The position numbers and the translations under genes are program-made. This document shows positions 1 to 6,170 of a DNA stretch of 7,054 bases, piece by piece (positions within the stretch are counted from its first letter, which is position 1; every line of letters starts with the position of its first letter). This stretch comes from CAZIPZ01 sp964541075. GTDB lineage: Bacteria > Acidobacteriota > Terriglobia > 20CM-2-55-15. The notes under the pieces were generated by a model. The model was not told the DNA's origin, searched no databases, and saw only the letters and a program-made list of their open reading frames with translations. The stretch lies in contig CAZIPZ010000201.1 in NCBI GenBank assembly GCA_964541075.1, forward strand, positions 1 through 7,054, read 5' to 3'.

Positions 1-78
1 ATCCCCCGTATCGAGAAAACCTTGATGGCAGACACGGATCTCCTCAGGCGAATTCAAATTCAAGGTTTCGAAGTGCAT
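1..78 (-). CDS. Possible start of a hypothetical protein (runs off the left edge)
   Basis: An ATG at 78-76 on the minus strand opens a frame of 26 codons that is still open at the window edge. It begins MHFETLNLNSPEEIRV, which I do not recognise. An AAAGG Shine-Dalgarno-like sequence (87-91) lies 8 bases upstream. The start lies 36 bp downstream of the acnA stop on the same strand, with no terminator between, so it could be the next gene of the same operon. A competing reading is the end of a plus-strand gene: plus frame 1 is open from base 1 to a TGA at 91-93. The minus reading is preferred only because of its start codon, ribosome binding site and shared direction. Too little is present to assign a function. 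Confidence 0.35.
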   Translation of the reverse strand, partial: MHFETLNLNSPEEIRVCHQGFLDTGD

Positions 79-114
79 GTAGGGGGCCTTTGACGCCGCC
101 CATCAAAAGTAAGA

Positions 115-2796
115 TCAGGACTGGACGAGCTGGCGCAGCATGTATTGAAGGATTCCACCATGCTGGTAATACTGGATTTCGTAAGGTGTATCGATGCGGA
201 CAATGGCCTCGAACAGCTTCTGGCTTCCATCGTCATTCTGAGCCCGGATCTTGACGATCATTCCGGGCTTGATTCCCGCAGCGAGCCCTTCAATATCGTA
301 AGTTTCGAATCCCGTCAGCGACGTAGTTTCGATGTTTTCTCCGTTTTTGAATTGCAGGGGCAACACACCCATTCCGACAAGATTGCTCCGATGGATTCGC
401 TCAAAACTCTCTGCGAGCACCGCGTACACACCTAAAAGGCGAGGGCCTTTCGCCGCCCAGTCGCGCGAAGAACCAGATCCGTACTCTTTTCCTGCGATCA
501 CAATCAATGGAACGCCTTCCATCTTGTATTGAACGGCTGCATCGTAAATAGTCGCTTCAGCATTGTCCGGTAGATGAACAGTCCAGCCGCCTTCTGCGTT
601 CGGCGCCATCCGGTTTCTCAGCCGCGTATTTGCAAAGGTCCCTCTCATCATCACTTCATGGTTGCCGCGCCGCGCGCCATAGGAGTTGAAGTCCGTCGGC
701 TTGACTCCTTTGGAGATCAGATATTTCCCTGCAGGACTATCCGGTTGAATGGAGCCGGCCGGTGAAATGTGGTCGGTGGTCACGGAATCGCCAAGTACAG
801 CAAGGACTCGTGCTCCGTGGATGTCGCGCAGCGCCGGGGCGCTTTGCGGCATGTTTTCAAAAAAGGGCGGTCGTTTGACGTAGGTAGAATCCGGATCCCA
901 CTTGAAAAGCTCTCCCGTCGGCGCTTCAAGCGCCTTCCATCGGTCGTCTCCTTGAAGCGATTCTTCGTACGCCTTTTGAAACATCTGGGCTCGCACGGAC
1001 GCATTGATCGTTTGCTGCACCTCAGACTGGGATGGCCAGATGTCCCGGAGATAAACAGGCCGACCTTGCTGGTCCTCTCCAAGAGGTTCTGAGCTGAGAT
1101 CGATGTTCATTGTGCCGGCCAAAGCATAAGCGACAACCAGCGGAGGCGAGGCCAGATAGTTGGCGCGCACGAGTGAATTGATCCGTCCTTCAAAGTTCCG
1201 GTTGCCGCTGAGGACAGCCGCTACGACCAGGCCGTTGTCTTTCACTGCAAGCGCGACAGGATCTGGAAGCGGTCCGCTATTGCCGATGCAGGTTGTGCAT
1301 CCGTAGCCGACGAGGTGGAAATTCAAATTTTCCAGGTAGGTCATCAGGCCGGCATCCTTAAGATAGTCGGTCACGACGCGAGAACCAGGGGCCAGACTGG
1401 TTTTGATCCATGGCTTTACGTTGAGACCGCGCTGAACGGCCTTTTTTGCGAGAATCCCCGCAGATATCATGACTGATGGATTCGAAGTATTCGTACAGCT
1501 GGTGATAGCCGCAATGACCACGGATCCATGATGCAGTTGGTATTGATTGCCGTTATCCCTCACAGCAATACTGGAGGCTTTTGAACTTTGTTTGGTGAGG
1601 AGGCCGGGAAGCGCCTCTTGAAACTTCTTCTTGGTATTTGCTAATGAAACCCGATCTTGTGGGCGCCTCGGGCCAGCGAGACTCGGCTCGACATTTCCCA
1701 GGTCAAGTTCAATCGTCTCACCAAACGTTGGAGCCGGGGTGTTGTCCGTTCGGAATAAGCCTTGGGCCTTTGAATACGCTTCAACGAGCGCAATCTGATT
1801 TGAGGGACGCCCACTCAGCTTCATGTAACTAAGTGTTTCGGCGTCAATCGGGAAAAAGCCGATGGTGGCGCCATATTCGGGCGCCATATTGGCGACAGTC
1901 GCTCGGTCGGCGAGACTGAGATTCGCAATCCCAGGCCCATAAAATTCGACAAATTTGCCGACGACCCCTTTTGCACGCAGCATTTCAGTGACTGTGAGGA
2001 CCACGTCCGTGGCTGTTGCGCCTTCCTTCATTTTCCCGTAGAGCTTGAAGCCGACGACTTTTGGAATTAGCAGGGACAACGGCTGACCCAGCATAGCTCC
2101 TTCCGCCTCAATGCCTCCAACTCCCCAGCCAACGACGCCGAGCCCATTGATCATGGTCGTGTGAGAGTCAGTTCCAACAACGGTGTCGGGATACGCGAGC
2201 CTGGAGTCGGCGCGCTTTCCGACGAACACAACAGGTGCAATGTATTCGAGATTCACCTGATGAACGATTCCTACGTCGGGGGGCACTACGCGGCAATTTT
2301 GAAAGGCTCTCTGTCCCCATTTGAGAAAAACGTACCGCTCACGATTACGTTCAAGTTCGCGATCGGCGTTGAAGGCGAATGCTCCTGGCGAGCCGTACTG
2401 ATCGACCTGAACGGAGTGATCGATCACCAAGTCCACTTGCTGAAGAGGATTGATTCTCTTCGGATCGCCACCCAATTCCTTGATCACATCACGCATTGTG
2501 GCGAGGTCGACGATTGCAGGCACGCCGGTAAAATCCTGCATCAGCACGCGGGCCGGACGAAATGCGATTTCTTTTTCGGCAGTCGATGAATCCGGTCCCG
2601 CAGCTAGGGCGCAAATATCACCCTTCGTGACCGTTACGCCGTCTTCGTGGCGCAAAAGATTCTCCAGCATGACCTTCAGCGAGAATGGCAGCGACGAAAC
2701 CGGTCCCACGCCGGCTTTCTCGGCCTGCTCCAACGAAACGTAGTCGAAAGTTTCTCCGCCAACGTTAAGGGATGATTGACAACCGAAGGTATTCAT
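115..2796 (-). CDS. acnA: Aconitate hydratase A (aconitase, AcnA/IRP1 type)
   Basis: This encodes an 893-residue cytoplasmic [4Fe-4S] enzyme that interconverts citrate and isocitrate through cis-aconitate in the TCA cycle. The length is typical of AcnA. Visible motifs in order are DHSVQVD (126-132), VGTDSHTTMINGLG (207-220), the first cluster cysteine in SCTNTS (C434), the other two in GCTTCIGN (C500, C503), the swivel-domain start GDSVTTDHISPAG (669-681), SYGARRGNHEVMMRGTF (705-721) and the active-site loop YGSGSSRDW (772-780, with S776, S777 and R778). No key residue is missing and there is no frameshift. The frame extends 23 codons further upstream to 2865, but that would overlap the preceding gene. 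The ATG at 2796 has a strong ribosome binding site and matches the usual AcnA N-terminus, so it was chosen. The gene lies 55 bp downstream of the iron-transporter gene on the same strand, probably cotranscribed. 2-Methylaconitate activity cannot be excluded, but the overall sequence reads as AcnA. Confidence 0.97.
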   Translation of the reverse strand: MNTFGCQSSLNVGGETFDYVSLEQAEKAGVGPVSSLPFSLKVMLENLLRHEDGVTVTKGDICALAAGPDSSTAEKEIAFRPARVLMQDFTGVPAIVDLATMRDVIKELGGDPKRINPLQQVDLVIDHSVQVDQYGSPGAFAFNADRELERNRERYVFLKWGQRAFQNCRVVPPDVGIVHQVNLEYIAPVVFVGKRADSRLAYPDTVVGTDSHTTMINGLGVVGWGVGGIEAEGAMLGQPLSLLIPKVVGFKLYGKMKEGATATDVVLTVTEMLRAKGVVGKFVEFYGPGIANLSLADRATVANMAPEYGATIGFFPIDAETLSYMKLSGRPSNQIALVEAYSKAQGLFRTDNTPAPTFGETIELDLGNVEPSLAGPRRPQDRVSLANTKKKFQEALPGLLTKQSSKASSIAVRDNGNQYQLHHGSVVIAAITSCTNTSNPSVMISAGILAKKAVQRGLNVKPWIKTSLAPGSRVVTDYLKDAGLMTYLENLNFHLVGYGCTTCIGNSGPLPDPVALAVKDNGLVVAAVLSGNRNFEGRINSLVRANYLASPPLVVAYALAGTMNIDLSSEPLGEDQQGRPVYLRDIWPSQSEVQQTINASVRAQMFQKAYEESLQGDDRWKALEAPTGELFKWDPDSTYVKRPPFFENMPQSAPALRDIHGARVLAVLGDSVTTDHISPAGSIQPDSPAGKYLISKGVKPTDFNSYGARRGNHEVMMRGTFANTRLRNRMAPNAEGGWTVHLPDNAEATIYDAAVQYKMEGVPLIVIAGKEYGSGSSRDWAAKGPRLLGVYAVLAESFERIHRSNLVGMGVLPLQFKNGENIETTSLTGFETYDIEGLAAGIKPGMIVKIRAQNDDGSQKLFEAIVRIDTPYEIQYYQHGGILQYMLRQLVQS

Positions 2797-2802
2797 CTCG
2801 AG

Positions 2803-2810
2803 TCCTCTCT
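2803..2810 (-). promoter_or_regulatory. Ribosome binding site of acnA
   Basis: On the minus strand the bases read AGAGAGGA, followed by CTCGAG and then ATG (2796-2794). The GAGG core lies 7 bases from the ATG, which is ideal spacing. This decides the acnA start against the longer open frame beginning at 2865. The whole 55-bp gap (2797-2851) shows no hairpin plus T-run terminator, no convincing promoter and no recognisable Fur-type operator. Confidence 0.7.
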
Positions 2811-2851
2811 TTGAATCGATCCAACATTGCGTGATGCGAGTCGCGATCCGT

Positions 2852-3970
2852 TCATCCGCCCACACTAACCCCTAGTAGGCGCCCTATGCCGTATGTAACG
2901 CCTGCGGCCAGCGCGCCGATCCCCAACATTCTGAAACCGCTGAACAAGATATTCCGGCCTGTGAAGATCGAGATTGACGCGCCAACCATGAAGAGGGCGG
3001 CGCTGCAGACGAGAGCGCTGACATAAAACGCCAAGTTTCCCGTCATCAACAAATAAGGCAGAACGGGAATTGTCGCGCCGATCCCGAATGAAAAAAAAGA
3101 ACTGGCTGCCGCGGTCCAGGGCGAGCCAAGCGCAGAAGGGTCGAGACCGAGTTCCTCGCGCGCAAGTGTATCGATCGCCGTTTGCGGGTTAACCAGGATG
3201 TTCGTGGCGAGTTCTTCCGCCTGACTGGACGGAATACCTTTGGCCTGATAGATGAGAGAGAGTTCCTCGTGCTCTTCGTCGGGAGACATTTCCAGTTCTT
3301 CTCGCTCGATAGCGATTTGCTGTTCATACAGTTCACGCTGGGAGCGTACGGAAACATATTCGCCGGCAGCCATTGATGAAGCGCCGGCCAATAGGCCCGC
3401 CACTCCAGCGAGTAACACAAAACGAGGCTCGGCGTTTGATCCGGCAATGCCCATCACCAGGCTGAAATTGGATATGAGACCGTCATTGATTCCAAAGACT
3501 GCTGCTCGCAGGCTGCCCCCATAGCCGGTCGAGTGCCACCCTTCGAGATCAAGAATCGTTTCGGGACGATGATTGTTCGGATTTTGCATCGCGCGGAGCG
3601 TGCGCATGTGTCCGCGCTCCTCGGCAGGAATACCGGCGGCTTCAACCTGTCCCCGGTATTCGTTTTGGTCTCGGGATTCAAGACCGGTGACGACAGGGAG
3701 AATGTGCTGCGTGCCAAACCGTCTTGAAAGCCATCCCAGCAGGCGTACGCGCCATCCTGGCGAATAGACGGGAACGGCTGCTCCGTTGCTGCGAAGTAGC
3801 TTAGACCAGCGGGCAGCGTGGCGCTCTTCGGCTTTAGCAAGCTTTCCGAAGATTTCAGCGCGGGAAGGATCCTTTTCGGCCGCAGCCAACGCACGGTAGA
3901 GAGCTATACCGTCCTGTTCGCGAAGATAGTTATTGCAGTACCGCTTCAGGTCGTTTTTAGTGGCGCTCAC
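2852..3970 (-). CDS. Ferritin-like domain fused to VIT1/CCC1 membrane iron transporter (MbfA-like)
   Basis: This 372-residue protein has two parts. Residues 1-130 form a ferritin/rubrerythrin-like helical domain with diiron-type ligands: E18, an ExxH pair E48/H51, a helix-3 glutamate (E98 or E104) and a second ExxH pair E118/H121. Residues 150-372 form a VIT1/CCC1 domain. TM1 carries FGINDGLISNFSL (159-171, with D163) and TM2 carries GASSMAAGEYVS (196-207, with M200 and E204). A Glu-rich cytoplasmic metal-binding stretch (about 213-255) and three more membrane helices (about 285-309, 313-335, 342-368) follow. VIT1 proteins move Fe2+ or Mn2+. The same architecture in rhizobial MbfA exports iron, with the ferritin-like domain acting as oxidant or sensor. 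Export rather than storage is therefore inferred. The start is GTG at 3970, since no in-frame ATG lies nearby. It has no clear Shine-Dalgarno and lies 13 bp after the radical SAM stop, so translational coupling is likely. Confidence 0.92.
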   Translation of the reverse strand: MSATKNDLKRYCNNYLREQDGIALYRALAAAEKDPSRAEIFGKLAKAEERHAARWSKLLRSNGAAVPVYSPGWRVRLLGWLSRRFGTQHILPVVTGLESRDQNEYRGQVEAAGIPAEERGHMRTLRAMQNPNNHRPETILDLEGWHSTGYGGSLRAAVFGINDGLISNFSLVMGIAGSNAEPRFVLLAGVAGLLAGASSMAAGEYVSVRSQRELYEQQIAIEREELEMSPDEEHEELSLIYQAKGIPSSQAEELATNILVNPQTAIDTLAREELGLDPSALGSPWTAAASSFFSFGIGATIPVLPYLLMTGNLAFYVSALVCSAALFMVGASISIFTGRNILFSGFRMLGIGALAAGVTYGIGRLLGVSVGG

Positions 3971-3983
3971 ACCGATTAGGTTA

Positions 3984-5522
3984 TCAGATTGCGATGTGCA
4001 CTCGACGGTTCAGTTCGGCATCGCTTCTGGAAAGCTGGAGGCTATCTGGAAGGGGAGCCATGTAGACGCCAAAACGCTTCTTTCTCACCTCTCGATAGCT
4101 TCCGGCGCAATCCAGCCTCACTCTGCCGACACCTCCAGACATCGGATGAACCTTCTTGATTGAGGAATAGCGCGTGAAAAGAGGAGCCCCAAGCCTTGAG
4201 AACAACCGCACTGTCATTTGACTGGGTTTGAAACTTCGAGTCGCGATCCGAAATATGTGTCGAACTGAGTAGTATTCGTTGTAGCACCGGAAAAGCAACT
4301 CACGGAGTTCGGTGGAACTGAAGTTGGGATGACGCCACGTCGTAGTCGTCGCATCGAACCTGTCAAGATTGGGCTCCACGATCAGTCCCATAGATCTGAA
4401 CTCATCGTATTGTTCCGTTCCCGGAATCGGAGTAAGGATATAAAAGGACGCCACGTCTGGTCTGAGACTTTTCAGAAAATCTACATGGCGTCGGACGCTT
4501 TGAGCGGTATCGTCCGGAAAGCCGATGATGTTTGAAAAATGACTCTCGATCTGGTGACGAGTGCATAAGCGGACGATTTCGTCGTAGTGTTCCGGACGGT
4601 TCTGGGTTTTGTGTGCGGCAAGAAGGGTCTGTCGCTGGAAGGATTCGACGCCGACGAACATTTGGAAACATCCGGCTCTGGAAAGCAAGGAGACGAATTC
4701 CTCGTCCTTAGAGACCTGAGTATCGCACTGTACAAAAAAAGGAAGATTGATCCGCTCGTCTATCATTTGGAGCAGAAGTTCTCGCGCATCCGGATATTTG
4801 TTGAAGTTGTCGGATGTGAACATCACCATTCGGATGCCGGCTGCCTTTACGGCCCGCAGGCTTTCCATGGTGACCTCGACAGGTTGGCTGCGGATGAGTC
4901 GTCCTGCAATCTTGATTACTGAGCAGAAGTTGCAGGTAAAAGGGCATCCTCTCGCCGGATAAATTCCGATCATCGGTATGACATACCGTCTCATGTCCCC
5001 TTTCGAGGGGGGAGTGAGCACCGGCGAGTTCAATTGCTTAAGCCAGCGTTGCCCCGCGCCGTAGACCGGTTGCATCTCCCCGCGAATGGCGTCTCGAAGG
5101 ATGCTCTCCCACACCATTTCGGCTTCAGCTAAAGAGAAGCTCACTCCTCGGTTGTGGAACATGCTCGTATCGCATGTCATGGGATGGGGGCCGCCGATTA
5201 CAGTGAAAATATCGTTCTCACAAGCAAGGGCAGCAAGATCAAGACTTCTCTGAAACTGGTGAGATTGCACGCCGACCAACGCCAGAAGTGTTCGACAGTC
5301 GGGATTGCGCAGAAAAGAAAGGTAATCAAGATCCGTCTGAACGTATTCGTCGATGACGTGCGTTTCGATCGGAACGCCATCCAGCGAGAGAGGCGTCATG
5401 CTATGCAGATAGGGGACCGTACTGTTTGGCATGAACCCGCGACGAAATCGTTCGACGTAGTCGTCCGGCCCGTATTTACTCGGTTTCAAAATGACAACAC
5501 GCAGTTTCTGAGCAGGCGGCAT
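3984..5522 (-). CDS. B12-binding-type radical SAM protein, substrate unknown
   Basis: This is a 512-residue cytoplasmic enzyme. The N-terminal 1-150 resembles a Rossmann cobalamin-binding domain (hydrophobic strand at 7-12, LLALVGVQSHQF at 79-90, VIGGPHP at 108-114). The classical DxHxxG cobalamin-ligand motif is not visible, so B12 may not bind or may bind base-off. The radical SAM core (about 183-380) has the CxxxCxxC cluster motif at C193, C197 and C200, an S-adenosylmethionine-contact strand at FVGVES (289-294), NIIGFPDD (331-338) and ILTPIPGTEQYDEF (362-375). These features match the large BchE/Elp3-like class that includes methylases and ring-forming enzymes. Residues after about 429 form a basic C-terminal region that I cannot assign. 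The start is ATG at 5522, with only a weak A-rich leader upstream. It is the first gene of the minus-strand unit, 13 bp before the iron transporter. Tandem stops (TGA TAA) end it. Radical SAM membership is secure; the reaction is unknown. Confidence 0.92.
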   Translation of the reverse strand: MPPAQKLRVVILKPSKYGPDDYVERFRRGFMPNSTVPYLHSMTPLSLDGVPIETHVIDEYVQTDLDYLSFLRNPDCRTLLALVGVQSHQFQRSLDLAALACENDIFTVIGGPHPMTCDTSMFHNRGVSFSLAEAEMVWESILRDAIRGEMQPVYGAGQRWLKQLNSPVLTPPSKGDMRRYVIPMIGIYPARGCPFTCNFCSVIKIAGRLIRSQPVEVTMESLRAVKAAGIRMVMFTSDNFNKYPDARELLLQMIDERINLPFFVQCDTQVSKDEEFVSLLSRAGCFQMFVGVESFQRQTLLAAHKTQNRPEHYDEIVRLCTRHQIESHFSNIIGFPDDTAQSVRRHVDFLKSLRPDVASFYILTPIPGTEQYDEFRSMGLIVEPNLDRFDATTTTWRHPNFSSTELRELLFRCYNEYYSVRHIFRIATRSFKPSQMTVRLFSRLGAPLFTRYSSIKKVHPMSGGVGRVRLDCAGSYREVRKKRFGVYMAPLPDSLQLSRSDAELNRRVHIAI

Positions 5523-5539
5523 ATTTTTCTATTTTCTCG

Positions 5540-5568
5540 ATCATAGCCCCGACGCGGCGTTGCGTAAA
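5540..5568 (-). promoter_or_regulatory. Candidate sigma70-type promoter of the minus-strand unit
   Basis: Read on the minus strand, TTTACG (5568-5563) is followed by a 17-base spacer and TATGAT (5545-5540). That is four of six matches to the -35 consensus and five of six to the -10 consensus, with ideal spacing. The -10 ends 17 bases before the radical SAM ATG, which would give a leader of only about 10 bases with a weak A-rich ribosome binding region. This is a pattern match only, and short matches like this can arise by chance. Confidence 0.35.
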
Positions 5569-5634
5569 GGAATGGAGTTCTGTTAGCGTTGTAATTTTCT
5601 TCAGCACCTACAAAGGCAGCCATAACAGGCGTCC

Positions 5635-5640
5635 GTGAGG
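5635..5640 (+). promoter_or_regulatory. Ribosome binding site of the carbonic anhydrase gene
   Basis: GTGAGG lies 5 bases before a TTG at 5646 and 8 bases before a second TTG at 5649. The frame has no ATG or GTG between its upstream stop (TAA at 5592-5594) and the conserved N-terminus, so a TTG must be the start. The site supports one of these two TTG codons. Confidence 0.55.
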
Positions 5641-5645
5641 TTCAC

Positions 5646-6170
5646 TTGTTGCACGAATACAAGGGTAAACTGCCCAAGTTGGGAGAGCGCGTTTACACCG
5701 CCCCGGGCGCCGAGATCATCGGGGATGTCGAGATCGGAGACCATTCGAGTGTGTGGTTTAACTGTGTTATTCGAGGGGATGTTCATTACATTCGAATCGG
5801 AAACTACACAAATATCCAGGACGGCTCGATCGGGCACGTCATGAAGGATCAATATCCATTGATCCTAAAAGACTACGTGACTGTCGGTCATGGTGTGATG
5901 CTGCATGGTTGCACGATTGAATCTCACTGCCTTATTGGCATGCGGGCCACGATTCTCAACAACGTGACTATCGGAACGCAGTCCATAGTTGCGGCTGGGA
6001 GCTTGATCACGGAGAACACTGTTGTACCACCTCGCAGTCTCGTGCTTGGAATGCCCGCAAAAGTGAAACGTCAACTGACCGACAAGGAAGTCGCCAGCAT
6101 AGACGAGTATGCAAGGCGCTACTACGAGTACAAGGAAACATATTTGGCCGGGAACCACACGCCTCGATGA
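5646..6170 (+). CDS. Gamma-class carbonic anhydrase family protein (CamH type)
   Basis: This 174-residue left-handed beta-helix protein of hexapeptide repeats probably forms a trimer. The repeats run through residues 17-120 (for example IIGDVEIGDHSSVW and IGNYTNIQDG). The family hallmarks are present: R43/D45 in VIRGD, Q58/D59 in NIQDG, and three metal-binding histidines H64, H82 and H87 in GHV and GHGVMLHGC. A C-terminal helix (about 145-167) packs against the helix. All metal ligands are kept, so reversible CO2 hydration is plausible. However, the acidic proton-shuttle loop of the Methanosarcina Cam enzyme is absent, as in the CamH subclass, and many such proteins show little measured activity. 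The TTG start at 5646 gives the N-terminus MLHEYKGKLPKLG, which lines up with relatives beginning M-x-x-EYKG; TTG at 5649 is the alternative. The stop overlaps the hisS start (ATGA), pointing to cotranslation. Related acyltransferases share the fold, but the histidines favour this call. Confidence 0.9.
   Translation: MLHEYKGKLPKLGERVYTAPGAEIIGDVEIGDHSSVWFNCVIRGDVHYIRIGNYTNIQDGSIGHVMKDQYPLILKDYVTVGHGVMLHGCTIESHCLIGMRATILNNVTIGTQSIVAAGSLITENTVVPPRSLVLGMPAKVKRQLTDKEVASIDEYARRYYEYKETYLAGNHTPR

Larger units (their letters stand above)
5523..5645. other. Divergent intergenic region between the two transcription units
   Basis: These 123 bp separate the minus-strand radical SAM gene from the plus-strand carbonic anhydrase gene and must hold the promoters of both units if they are not read from further away. 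A candidate minus-strand promoter is listed separately. I found no convincing -35/-10 pair for the plus strand; CATAAC at 5621-5626 is the best -10-like sequence but has no good -35. No Fur-like inverted repeat, riboswitch or terminator hairpin was recognised. Confidence 0.6.

Noticed and set aside
79..114. GGGGGCC...GCCGCCC resembling a terminator stem after acnA.
   Set aside because: The arms do not pair well and no T-run follows on either strand.
2161..2589. A 142-codon plus-strand frame opposite acnA.
   Set aside because: It is a mirror frame of a strongly conserved coding sequence; the translation looks like no protein family and has no ribosome binding site of note.
2797..2851. A search for a Fur box or an iron-responsive element before acnA.
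   Set aside because: No GATAAT-type inverted repeat and no CAGUGN-loop hairpin is visible.
2797..2865. A 23-codon upstream extension of acnA (MWADERIATR...).
   Set aside because: It overlaps the transporter's stop, has no counterpart in AcnA, and the ATG at 2796 has the good ribosome binding site.
3454..3894. A 146-codon minus-strand frame inside the iron transporter gene.
   Set aside because: It is an out-of-frame shadow of the ferritin-like and TM1 coding region, whose own frame carries all the conserved motifs.
2837..4250. A 14-base exact direct repeat, CGAGTCGCGATCCG, at 2837-2850 (gap before acnA) and 4237-4250 (inside the radical SAM gene).
   Set aside because: Only two copies, one of them coding. 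A chance repeat of this length is not very unlikely in 7 kb, and there is no symmetry suggesting a protein site.
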